From positions 1-27,600 of the forward strand of contig PWGS01000230.1 of NCBI GenBank assembly GCA_003554505.1: a DNA stretch of 27,600 bases. Direction: 5' to 3'. This document shows positions 13,833 through 21,774 of this stretch, piece after piece; positions within the stretch are counted from its first letter, which is position 1; every line of letters starts with the position of its first letter. Made by a program: the position numbers and the translations under genes. The DNA is from Desulfonatronospira sp. (GTDB lineage: Bacteria; Desulfobacterota; Desulfovibrionia; Desulfovibrionales; Desulfonatronovibrionaceae). The notes under the pieces were generated by a model. It had not been told where the DNA came from. It saw only the letters and a program-made list of their open reading frames with translations, and searched no databases.

Positions 13833-15281
13833 ATGACCCGCCGTTTTCAAGACTGTATATCCGCAAAGGAACTGGCCGCAATAACCATCCTGCTGCTGGT
13901 GCAGGCGGCCTTGATCTTCTGGTATGAGTACCATTATCGCATGGAGCTGCGCCATTGGCCGAAAGACACCATCAAAATCGGATACAAGCCCTCTGAAAGA
14001 GTCAATGCAGAACTAAGCCCCTACGGTCCGGGTCTGGACAGCGAACTGGTAAATCTTTTCTGCAGCCGCAACGGGCTGACCCCGGTCTGGGTGGAGGTGC
14101 AGGACTATAAGCAGGGAGGGGAAAAACTTACAAGCAATGAACTGCACCTTCTTCTGCCTGTACCGGGCATGCAGATCCCGGAAATAAAGGCCCTGAAAAA
14201 AGGACCTGTGTATCTGGAAGGCAGATTTCTTGTGCTGCACAATCAGTGGCGTTATCCCCTGGAAAACCTCGAAGATTTGTGCACAACCGACGTAGTAATA
14301 CCCGACAGGCCTGTTTTTGACAGGATCTTGCGGGAGATGCGTGAGGATCTGCAGTGCGATCTGGTTCCATCCAGCAGGCCCGGCCCTGGAAAAAATTTTT
14401 TCGAGGCCCTTTCGGATCGCAGGTTTCGCTTCGGCATCAAGGATGAAAAAACATACAAGCTCTGGAAGGGTTTTTACCCGGCAGTACGCAGGAGCGAGGC
14501 GCTGGAAGAGGCTTACTCCCTGCACTGGATGTGGAGCAGGCATTATATGAACCTGGACCACAAATTCCAGAATTTCTGGAGAGATATCAAGGACTCGAAA
14601 GTGCTGGACGATATGCTGGAGAAGTATTTCGGATTTTATCCGGAAACCCAGGACCCCTATGAACTCAGGCATTTTCAGGAAACTCTGATAAACGAGCTGC
14701 CCAGGTATGCAGACACCATCAGGGAAGCTTCCAGGCGTTACAATCTGGATCCCCTGTTTCTGGTGGCGATAATATATCAGGAATCCCGCTTTGATCCCGG
14801 AGCTACAAGCCGCACCGGGGTCAGGGGTCTTATGCAGATCACCTCGCATACGGCGGAGTTTCTGGGGATAGAAGACCGCATGGACCCCCACCAGAGCATC
14901 AAAGGAGGAGCAAAGTACCTGCAGATGCTCGGGGAGCGCATGGATCGAATAGGCGTTACATCCTGGGACAAATGGTTCATGGTCCTGGCTGCATACAACC
15001 AGGGTCTGGGGCATGTTTACGATGCCAGGACCCTGGCCGGGCGCCAGGGATTCAACCCTGACTCCTGGGGCGGGCTGAAGAAAGCTTATCCCCTTTTAAG
15101 CCACGAAAAATATTACAAGACTCTGCGCCGGGGACATGCCCGGGGGTACGAGGCAGTACATTTCGTGGAAAAAGTGCGCTATTACTACAAGCTTCTGTAC
15201 GGCCAGGCCCTACTCTCGGGATTTGAAGCTGAGCACCTTGGCGGATTTCTTGACCTTGTTCCTTCTGACTGGCCGAAGTGA
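13833..15281 (+). CDS. mltF: membrane-bound lytic murein transglycosylase F-like
   Basis: MltF-type enzymes cleave peptidoglycan between MurNAc and GlcNAc with formation of 1,6-anhydroMurNAc. The 482-residue product has one N-terminal membrane helix (about 16-34). A solute-binding-protein-3-like domain follows (about 45-275, containing IKIGYKPSERVNAE). The C-terminal SLT/lysozyme-like domain has the catalytic glutamate in IYQESRFDP (about residue 317), GVRGLMQITSHTA and AAYNQGLGHVYDAR. Order and spacing match E. coli MltF. The ATG at 13833 has GGAG 11 bases upstream. An ATG at 13782 would add 17 residues but has little ribosome-binding signal. It diverges from purA, and its 3' end overlaps the small minus-strand gene by 72 bases. 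Confidence 0.9.
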   Translation: MTRRFQDCISAKELAAITILLLVQAALIFWYEYHYRMELRHWPKDTIKIGYKPSERVNAELSPYGPGLDSELVNLFCSRNGLTPVWVEVQDYKQGGEKLTSNELHLLLPVPGMQIPEIKALKKGPVYLEGRFLVLHNQWRYPLENLEDLCTTDVVIPDRPVFDRILREMREDLQCDLVPSSRPGPGKNFFEALSDRRFRFGIKDEKTYKLWKGFYPAVRRSEALEEAYSLHWMWSRHYMNLDHKFQNFWRDIKDSKVLDDMLEKYFGFYPETQDPYELRHFQETLINELPRYADTIREASRRYNLDPLFLVAIIYQESRFDPGATSRTGVRGLMQITSHTAEFLGIEDRMDPHQSIKGGAKYLQMLGERMDRIGVTSWDKWFMVLAAYNQGLGHVYDARTLAGRQGFNPDSWGGLKKAYPLLSHEKYYKTLRRGHARGYEAVHFVEKVRYYYKLLYGQALLSGFEAEHLGGFLDLVPSDWPK

Positions 15282-15518
15282 ACTCTTTTTTTCATCGGGC
15301 TGCGCCGGAGTCTCGGACTGCCGGCTCAGGCACTGGTTGAAGAGCTGGTTTTTCCATCGCACTGACTGGATCATGGACAGGATAAGTATGTCCTCCTCCC
15401 ATTCCCGACTGGGGGTAAAGTTCTGGACCCGTTCATAATACTTGTCCCAGAGGCTGATGAGGGAAGCCTCATCCAGGCTGTTCAGTTCGTCAGCAAGTTT
15501 TTTGAGAACCTTTTCCAT
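15210..15518 (-). CDS. small hypothetical protein, acidic helical head and basic tail
   Basis: The 102-residue product has an acidic helical part at about 1-62, rich in Trp (SLWDKYYERV, SVRWKNQLFN). A linker follows, then a basic tail (RPVRRNKVKKSAK, about 82-94). I do not recognise a named family, although the WKNQLFN style reminds me of short uncharacterised Desulfovibrionales proteins. The amino-acid composition looks protein-like rather than a shadow, and the N-terminal two thirds lie outside mltF. The ribosome-binding site is weak (GGCGAG region). The last 24 codons overlap mltF tail to tail, and it diverges from the AICAR transformylase gene. Confidence 0.6.
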   Translation of the reverse strand: MEKVLKKLADELNSLDEASLISLWDKYYERVQNFTPSREWEEDILILSMIQSVRWKNQLFNQCLSRQSETPAQPDEKKSSLRPVRRNKVKKSAKVLSFKSRE

Positions 15519-15583
15519 AAATGCTCGCCGTCCTTGGAAATCAATGTTTTTTGTAACTGTTCAGCAGTTTGTCTCAGCAGTAA

Positions 15584-15673
15584 TTTTCAAACCCCGTCCT
15601 TCCGGGTTGCGGGTTTGAAAAAGTTTGCTCCTGCAACAGGCCTGTGTTAAGTAAAAAAAGTTGCTTGAGCAAC
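15584..15673 (+). promoter_or_regulatory. leader with inverted repeats before the AICAR transformylase gene
   Basis: An 11-base perfect inverted repeat, TTTTCAAACCC (15584-15594) with GGGTTTGAAAA (15611-15621), encloses a 16-base loop. It is followed by the perfect palindrome ACAGGCCTGT (15636-15645), an A-run, and GTTGC/GCAAC (15660-15664 with 15669-15673). GTTGC at 15660 could instead pair with GCAAC at 15634-15638, so two alternative folds exist. No T-run follows, so these are not simple terminators. They could be operator half-sites or a leader RNA fold. No known riboswitch class is recognised. Confidence 0.45.
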
Positions 15674-15705
15674 CCCGAAAAAGCACATTCAGGAGGATGG
15701 AAGAC

Positions 15706-16980
15706 ATGCAGGATTTGAGAAAGATGTACAAGGACATTAAAGAAGACCCTTTTCCCAGAGAAATGAGTATAAAGCTTGGGGATCAGGAAATCAAGATGCG
15801 CAAAAGGACCTGGGTTGTACAGGACCAGGAGAAGGGGCTGCGCTACGGTGAGAACCCGGACCAGGCCGCGGCCATGTATGAGCCTGTGGAGGGCGGTCTG
15901 GAACTTGGCGGGGGGAAGTTCAAGGGCGCCGGCCAGGGTCTGGTTTCCGCCATCACTGAAGATGACATGCTCCAGGCCGGCAAACATCCCGGCAAGATCA
16001 ATCTTACCGATGTGGACAACGGGATCAATATCCTGCAATATCTGCACAAGAAACCGGCAGCAGTTATTCTCAAGCACAACAATCCCTGCGGGGCGGCCTG
16101 GTCCGGTGACGGGGTCCTGGATGTCCTGCAGAAGGCCTACTACTCGGACCGCATCGCTGCCTTCGGCGGGGCTGTGGTGCTCAACAGACCCATAGACCTG
16201 GCCGGGGCCGAATTCCTGGCGGATAATTACCTGGAGGGGGTTGCGGCCCCGGATTTCGAGCCGGGGGCCCTGGACAGGCTCAAGACCCGCAAGAACCTGC
16301 GCATCATCCGGATGTCCGGGCTGGGCAGGCTGCAGGAATTTTCCGACTATCCCTTTCTGGATGTCAAGTCCCTGCAGGACGGCGGGGTGATTGTCCAGTT
16401 TTCCTTCACCAGCCGCATGCGCGAGCCGGGCGATTTCATCCCGGCCCAGGCCCAGAGTGGAGACCAGACGGTAAGCGCCAGGCATCCTGACGAACGCGAA
16501 ACCGAAGATTTGCTTTTCGCCTGGGCGGTGGAAGCGGGAGTTACTTCCAATTCCGTTCTATTCGCACGCAACGGGCGCACTCTGTCCATAGGCACCGGGG
16601 AGCAGGACCGGGTGGGCTGCGTGGATCTCACCATTCACAAGGCTTATACCAAGTACATGGACATGGAGATTTTCAAACAGACCGGCCAGTCCATATACCA
16701 GGCAAAAGAAAAGGCCAGGACGGACCCCGAGGCCGCGAAACTGCTTGATTCCGTGGAGGAAAAAGCCCGCAGGGACCGGGCGGACCTCCCCGGAGCGGTT
16801 ATGGTTTCCGACGGCTTCTTCCCCTTCAGGGACGGGGTGGACCTGGCCCTGGAGCAGGGCATCACCGCCATTGCCCAGCCAGGCGGGTCCATGCGGGACC
16901 ACGAGGGCATCCAGGCCCTGAATGAGGCCAGGCCTCAGGCAGCCATGGTATTTACCGGCCAGCGGTCATTTAAACACTAA
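15706..16980 (+). CDS. purH: stand-alone AICAR transformylase (PurH C-terminal domain type)
   Basis: This enzyme formylates AICAR with 10-formyl-THF to FAICAR, the penultimate step to IMP. The 424-residue product matches only the AICAR-transformylase half of bifunctional PurH: LRYGENPDQAA near 46-56, the catalytic Lys-His in KHNNPCG at 123-129, AFGGAVVLNRP near 155-165 and the C-terminal GGSMRDHEGIQALNE. The N-terminal IMP cyclohydrolase (MGS-like) domain is absent; a leading 30-residue stretch (MQDLRKMYKDIKED) replaces it. I chose the ATG at 15706 because AGGAGG (15691-15696) stands 9 bases upstream; the frame could open from a TTG at 15661 but without support. It starts a plus-strand run with the RNB gene 11 bases after it. 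The cyclohydrolase must be encoded elsewhere. Confidence 0.88.
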   Translation: MQDLRKMYKDIKEDPFPREMSIKLGDQEIKMRKRTWVVQDQEKGLRYGENPDQAAAMYEPVEGGLELGGGKFKGAGQGLVSAITEDDMLQAGKHPGKINLTDVDNGINILQYLHKKPAAVILKHNNPCGAAWSGDGVLDVLQKAYYSDRIAAFGGAVVLNRPIDLAGAEFLADNYLEGVAAPDFEPGALDRLKTRKNLRIIRMSGLGRLQEFSDYPFLDVKSLQDGGVIVQFSFTSRMREPGDFIPAQAQSGDQTVSARHPDERETEDLLFAWAVEAGVTSNSVLFARNGRTLSIGTGEQDRVGCVDLTIHKAYTKYMDMEIFKQTGQSIYQAKEKARTDPEAAKLLDSVEEKARRDRADLPGAVMVSDGFFPFRDGVDLALEQGITAIAQPGGSMRDHEGIQALNEARPQAAMVFTGQRSFKH

Positions 16981-16991
16981 AGGCGAGGCCT

Positions 16992-19040
16992 TTGAGCGAT
17001 TACAAGCCTCACAGCGCGGAACTGCGTCCCGGGCAAGTGGTGGAGTATCTGCAGAACAACCAGCCAGTTGTATCCTGGGTCCAGGAGGTCCAGGCCCCCA
17101 GGGTCAGGGCGCTGAATATAAATCAGCGTGAAGTCAAGCTGCCTGCCTCAAGGGTGTTGCCCTGGACCGGACCTGTGTACTCCGCGGATCTGTCCCGGCA
17201 GGATGTGCTGCAATTGCTGCAGGAGCATCACCAGAAGCGAAACAGCATCCAGGAGAACCTGGACGTAATGGATGTATGGTCCATGGTCCAGGGAGAAATA
17301 GTCCAGGCCTCTATTTTCTGGTTTGCAGGTCTGCTCTGGGATGAACCCGATGCCGACCGGACAGCCGCCCTGGGCAGAGCCATGCTTCAGGCCAGGACTC
17401 ATTTCAAGTTTTCCCCTCCGGATTTTGAGGTCTATTCCCGGGAAACAGCCGAAAAAAAGATGGAGGAAGAGCGCCTGCACCGGGAAAGAGAACGCCTGGT
17501 AAGCATCGGTAAAGATTTTTTCAAAAAGCTGCATTCCGGCACATTTTCTCCCGGTGAGCAGCCGGAATCTTTAGATCCGGAAGTGGAGAAACAGCTCAAG
17601 GATATTCTGGAACGGCGCATAAAAAACCCCGACGATACCCAGACCCAGGACCTCTGGAGCAAGCTTTCCGCGGGCCTGCCCCAGGATCCGCACCTGCCTT
17701 TTATCCTGGCCAGGGCCTGGGGCATTTATCCGGAACACTACAATTACCTGCTGGAACAGGCTGATTATGCCTGGGAGGCCTCCTGGTCAGAGCCGCATAT
17801 CCCGGAGATCCAGGCCCTGGCCCGGAAGCTGGCCCGGGAAAACAAGGAACCGTTCATTGATGGGCTCATAAGCATCGACTCCGCCTCCACCCGGGACATT
17901 GACGACGCTTTTTACATCCGGGAACATGCAGACGGCTATTCACTGACCCTGGCCCTGGCCGGCCCCGGCCTTTACTGGACTTTCGGCTCAGGGCTGGACA
18001 GGGCTGCAGCCCACAGGGTCTCCAGTCTCTATCTGCCCGAAGGCAAAAGCGATATGCTGCCCCGGGTTCTGGCCGAGGAAATGTTCAGCCTGAACCAGGG
18101 TCAGGTACGCCCGGCAATGGTTCTGGATCTGGAGCTGGATTTTCAGGGAATTGTCCGCAGGTTGAATCCGCGCCTGGAATGGGTCCGGGTACAGGCAAAC
18201 AGGACCTATGCCGAAGTAGAGGATGAACTGGCCCGGGATCCGGCTTCCCGCCTGGGCTCGGCACTGAGGCTGGCCAGAACCCTGCGGGAAAAAAGGCTGG
18301 AGCAGGGTGCGGTAATCATAGAGCAGAATGAACCCCTCATCAGACTGGAGAAGACACCCCGGCAGACTCTTGTCAGCCTTGTTCCCGGAGTTACTCATCC
18401 CGGGGCGCATCTCATAGTGTCCGAGCTCATGCTGCTTTGCAATACTGTCCTGGCCGGCTGGGCCCTGAAAAGGGACATCCCCCTGTTTTACCGCACCCAG
18501 GACATAGTTCTGCCTAAAGATTACAGCGGGGTGTGGCAAAAGCCCGAGGAAATATACCGCGTGATACGCTCCATGGGGGCAACACTCACCGAAACCCGGC
18601 CCCGGCCACACAGATCCATCGGAGCCGGCGCATATGCCTCGGTCACATCCCCTCTGCGCAGATATGTGGACCTGGTTAACCAGGCCCAGATTGCAGCGGC
18701 CCTTACGGGGCAGCCGGGAATGGACAGAGCAGGGCTGGAGAAGATGCTGCCGCTGGTGAACACCCGCATGGGGCAGGTAAGCCGGGTTCAGAAATTTCGA
18801 CCCAGGTACTGGAAGCTGCTTTATTTCAAACAGCAGGCCAGACATACTACATGGACAGGGATAGTTGTGGACAACAGCGGTCCGGTGGTATTATCCCTGC
18901 CGCGGGAACAGGTGCTTATCCGGGCCCCGCACGAGGTCTTGGGGGGCAAGGCCATGATAGGCCAGGCCTTCAGGCTGCGCCTGGGCAGGATTGATCCTTT
19001 AAACAACGAGATCCATGTCCTGGAAGCCTGGGAGGAGTAG
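16992..19040 (+). CDS. RNase II/RNB-family exoribonuclease
   Basis: RNB proteins degrade RNA processively from the 3' end with Mg2+. The 682-residue product has an RNB domain from about 290. The four active-site aspartates (Asp296, Asp302, Asp304, Asp305 in IDSASTRDIDD) are intact, as are GSGLDRAAAHRVSSLYLPEG and the AYASVTSPLRRYVDLVNQ segment. The normally conserved IADVSHYV stretch reads LALAGPGLYWTF here. The 290 residues before it do not show clear cold-shock OB domains and include a charged, possibly coiled part (about 150-215). The C-terminal end may be a small S1-like barrel. The TTG start has GAGG only 3 bases upstream, so the start is uncertain. It could be RNase II-like rather than RNase R. 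Confidence 0.85.
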   Translation: MSDYKPHSAELRPGQVVEYLQNNQPVVSWVQEVQAPRVRALNINQREVKLPASRVLPWTGPVYSADLSRQDVLQLLQEHHQKRNSIQENLDVMDVWSMVQGEIVQASIFWFAGLLWDEPDADRTAALGRAMLQARTHFKFSPPDFEVYSRETAEKKMEEERLHRERERLVSIGKDFFKKLHSGTFSPGEQPESLDPEVEKQLKDILERRIKNPDDTQTQDLWSKLSAGLPQDPHLPFILARAWGIYPEHYNYLLEQADYAWEASWSEPHIPEIQALARKLARENKEPFIDGLISIDSASTRDIDDAFYIREHADGYSLTLALAGPGLYWTFGSGLDRAAAHRVSSLYLPEGKSDMLPRVLAEEMFSLNQGQVRPAMVLDLELDFQGIVRRLNPRLEWVRVQANRTYAEVEDELARDPASRLGSALRLARTLREKRLEQGAVIIEQNEPLIRLEKTPRQTLVSLVPGVTHPGAHLIVSELMLLCNTVLAGWALKRDIPLFYRTQDIVLPKDYSGVWQKPEEIYRVIRSMGATLTETRPRPHRSIGAGAYASVTSPLRRYVDLVNQAQIAAALTGQPGMDRAGLEKMLPLVNTRMGQVSRVQKFRPRYWKLLYFKQQARHTTWTGIVVDNSGPVVLSLPREQVLIRAPHEVLGGKAMIGQAFRLRLGRIDPLNNEIHVLEAWEE

Positions 19041-19051
19041 GGAGTATCTGA

Positions 19052-19111
19052 ATGGATGTTAAACTGAAGAGTAAACTGTTCAAGGCAAAAAATACAGCAA
19101 TCAAATTGTAA
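19052..19111 (+). CDS. candidate leader peptide upstream of secA
   Basis: A short ORF encodes the 19 residues MDVKLKSKLFKAKNTAIKL. GGAG stands 7 bases before the ATG, a better match than many real genes here. It begins 11 bases after the RNB stop and ends 47 bases before secA, with a hairpin between. The peptide is strongly basic and could form an amphipathic helix; it has no export signal like that of SecM. The segment KLFxxKN also occurs in the SecA N-terminus (residues 7-13). It may be translated as a regulatory leader or may be chance. Confidence 0.35.
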   Translation: MDVKLKSKLFKAKNTAIKL

Positions 19112-19119
19112 ATGCTCAC

Positions 19120-19141
19120 AATGTGCTGATCCAGGCACATT
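19120..19141 (+). promoter_or_regulatory. hairpin just upstream of the secA ribosome-binding site
   Basis: AATGTGC (19120-19126) pairs perfectly with GCACATT (19135-19141) around an 8-base loop. The AGAGGA ribosome-binding site of secA begins about 8 bases later. No T-run follows, so it is not an intrinsic terminator. Confidence 0.45.
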
Positions 19142-19158
19142 CGGGCAAGAGGAAATAA

Positions 19159-21675
19159 ATGTTTGGCATAGTCAAAAAATTATTCGGAAGCAAAAACGAA
19201 AGATATTTGAAAGGGTTAAGGCCCATGGTGGACCGCATCAACTCCCTGGAGGAGGAGATAGGGTCACTTAGCGACGAGCAGCTTCAGTCCAGGGTGCAGG
19301 CCTGGAAAGAGGAGGCCGCTGCCGGCGCCTCCCTGGATGATCTACTGCCCCATGTGTTTGCAGTTGTCCGGGAGGCTTCGCACAGGGGCCTGGGTATGCG
19401 CCATTTCGACGTCCAGCTCATAGGCGGGATAGTTCTGCACCAGGGCCGCATTGCAGAGATGAAAACCGGTGAAGGTAAAACCCTGGTGGCCACCCTGCCC
19501 GTGGTGCTCAATGCCCTTACCGGCAGAGGAGTGCATATAGTCACAGTAAACGACTACCTGGCCCGGCGCGATGCCGAGTGGATGGGCCGGCTCTACAATT
19601 TTCTGGGGCTGAACGTGGGCGTGGTGGTGCACGGCATGAGCGACGAAGATCGAAGGCAGGCCTATGCTGCGGACATCACCTACGGAACCAACAACGAGTT
19701 TGGTTTCGACTACCTGCGCGACCACATGAAGTTTTACGCCCATCAGCTGGTGCAGCGCGACCTGCAGTTCGCCATAGTAGACGAGGTGGACTGCATTCTA
19801 ATAGACGAGGCCCGTACCCCGCTGATAATCTCCGGCCCGGCGGACGTTTCTGTTGACCTGTATGCCAGGATGGATTCCGTGGTGCCCAGGCTCAAAAAGG
19901 ACGAGGATTTCAACGTGGACGAAAAGGCCAAGACCGTCACTCTCACCGAGGAAGGGGTACACAAGGTGGAGAGAATTCTGGACATTGAAAACCTGTATGA
20001 CCCCGAAAACATAACCTACCAGCATCATGTCCTGCAGGCCCTCAAGGCCCACCATCTTTTCAGCCGGGACTCGGAATATATTGTCAAGGACGGCCAGGTT
20101 ATAATAGTTGACGAATTCACCGGCAGGCTTATGCCGGGCCGGCGTTTCGGGGACGGTCTGCACCAGGCCCTGGAGGCCAAGGAAGGGGTCAAGGTGGAGG
20201 CTGAGAACCAGACCCTGGCTTCCATTACCTTTCAAAATTATTTCCGGCTCTATGACAAGCTGGCGGGCATGACCGGGACGGCAGACACCGAGGCGGTGGA
20301 ATTCAAGGAGATCTACAACCTGGATGTGGCTGTAATTCCTACCCACAAGCCCATGGTACGCCAGGACTTTTCCGATGTTGTCTACAAGACCCAGCAGGAA
20401 AAATTCAATGCTATAGCCGACGATCTTCTGGAACTTCATTCCAGGGGACAGCCGGTGCTGGTGGGAACCACCTCCATTGAAAAGTCCGAGCACCTTTCCA
20501 GGCTTTTGAATAAAAGAAAAGTCCCCCACGAGGTCTTAAACGCCAAGCAGCACGAGCGCGAGGCCGAGATCGTGGCCCGGGCCGGTGAGATGGGACGCGT
20601 GACCCTGGCTACCAACATGGCCGGAAGGGGTACGGATATCGTGCTGGGAGAAGGTGTCCGGGAGCTGGGAGGCCTGCACATTCTGGGGACTGAGCGCCAC
20701 GAAAGCCGGCGCATTGACAATCAGCTCCGGGGCAGGGCCGGGCGGCAGGGAGACCCCGGTTCATCCCGGTTCTACCTGGCCCTGGACGACAGCCTGCTCA
20801 GGCTCTTCGGTTCTGAGCGCATAACCGGCATGATGGACAAGCTGGGCATGGAGGACGGTCAGCCCATTGAAAACAACATGATCTCCCGGGCCATCGAAAA
20901 TGCCCAGACCAAGGTGGAGGCGCACAACTTCAATATCCGCAAGCAGCTGCTGGACTTTGACGATGTCATGAACCAGCAGAGGACAGTTATATACAAGCAG
21001 CGCCGGGAGCTGATGCATGCCCGGAACCTGGAGGAACATGTACTGGACATGATCCAGGATGTCCTGGAAGAAGTCTATTCCCCGGTGGGGGAAGGGTCTC
21101 CTGCAAACATGGAGGACGAAGAAGAACGCTCCATGCTCATGGGGCGCCTGGAAGAGATTTTCAATATCAAGCGCCTGCTTCCCGACGTGGAGTTTCCGGA
21201 AAAGGAAAAGACCCAGAACGCCGTCCATGCCCCCCTGGAGCAGCTCAAGGCGGATGCCGGGGATCAGTACGAGGAGGTGCTGAGGTTTTTCCTCCTGGAA
21301 AGCCTGGACCGCAACTGGAAAGAACACCTTCTGCAGATGGATCACTTAAAGCAGGGCATCGGCCTGCGCGGATACGGCCAGCGCGATCCCAAAAGGGAGT
21401 ACAAGCGCGAGGGCTACGAACTCTTTGAGGAGTTGGTCTTCCGCATTAAGGAAAACGTGGTCCGGGCCCTGTGCCGGCTGAGAATCCGCAAAAAAGAAGA
21501 GGTCGAGGGCTTCAGGCACAAGGAGCAGGAAAACCTGCGCTACGGGGCCCCGCAGAAGGGCGAAGAAAATAAAGAGGCCAAAAAGGAGCCCCAGAGAAGG
21601 GCGGAGCCCAAGGTAGGCCGCAACGATCCCTGCCCCTGCGGCAGCGGTAAGAAATACAAGAAATGCTGCGGTTAG
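19159..21675 (+). CDS. secA: preprotein translocase ATPase SecA
   Basis: SecA drives post-translational export through SecYEG. The 838-residue product is full length. Walker A is at 104-108 (GEGKT within [12 protein letters not shown]), and Walker B/DEAD is [14 protein letters not shown] from 208. The helicase-like second domain has [14 protein letters not shown] and [17 protein letters not shown]. The wing and scaffold region includes [12 protein letters not shown]. The C-terminal zinc tail has four cysteines in [16 protein letters not shown], after a charged linker, and binds SecB or ribosomes in other bacteria. AGAGGA stands 5 bases before the ATG. A short ORF and hairpin precede it. Confidence 0.97.
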   Translation: MFGIVKKLFGSKNERYLKGLRPMVDRINSLEEEIGSLSDEQLQSRVQAWKEEAAAGASLDDLLPHVFAVVREASHRGLGMRHFDVQLIGGIVLHQGRIAEMKTGEGKTLVATLPVVLNALTGRGVHIVTVNDYLARRDAEWMGRLYNFLGLNVGVVVHGMSDEDRRQAYAADITYGTNNEFGFDYLRDHMKFYAHQLVQRDLQFAIVDEVDCILIDEARTPLIISGPADVSVDLYARMDSVVPRLKKDEDFNVDEKAKTVTLTEEGVHKVERILDIENLYDPENITYQHHVLQALKAHHLFSRDSEYIVKDGQVIIVDEFTGRLMPGRRFGDGLHQALEAKEGVKVEAENQTLASITFQNYFRLYDKLAGMTGTADTEAVEFKEIYNLDVAVIPTHKPMVRQDFSDVVYKTQQEKFNAIADDLLELHSRGQPVLVGTTSIEKSEHLSRLLNKRKVPHEVLNAKQHEREAEIVARAGEMGRVTLATNMAGRGTDIVLGEGVRELGGLHILGTERHESRRIDNQLRGRAGRQGDPGSSRFYLALDDSLLRLFGSERITGMMDKLGMEDGQPIENNMISRAIENAQTKVEAHNFNIRKQLLDFDDVMNQQRTVIYKQRRELMHARNLEEHVLDMIQDVLEEVYSPVGEGSPANMEDEEERSMLMGRLEEIFNIKRLLPDVEFPEKEKTQNAVHAPLEQLKADAGDQYEEVLRFFLLESLDRNWKEHLLQMDHLKQGIGLRGYGQRDPKREYKREGYELFEELVFRIKENVVRALCRLRIRKKEEVEGFRHKEQENLRYGAPQKGEENKEAKKEPQRRAEPKVGRNDPCPCGSGKKYKKCCG

Positions 21676-21774
21676 GGCGTGGGGCATGGGGAAGAATGTA
21701 TGCGGGTATGCGAGTAAGGGTGTCAGGAAGAGTAGAATTTTGCATAGAATGGGTGTGAATAAGGATCAATAGAC

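Noticed and set aside
15574..16485. Long minus-strand open frame (303 codons) opposite the AICAR transformylase
   Set aside because: It lies opposite a clear enzyme, its residues are Gly/Pro/Val-rich without any motif, and high GC explains its length.
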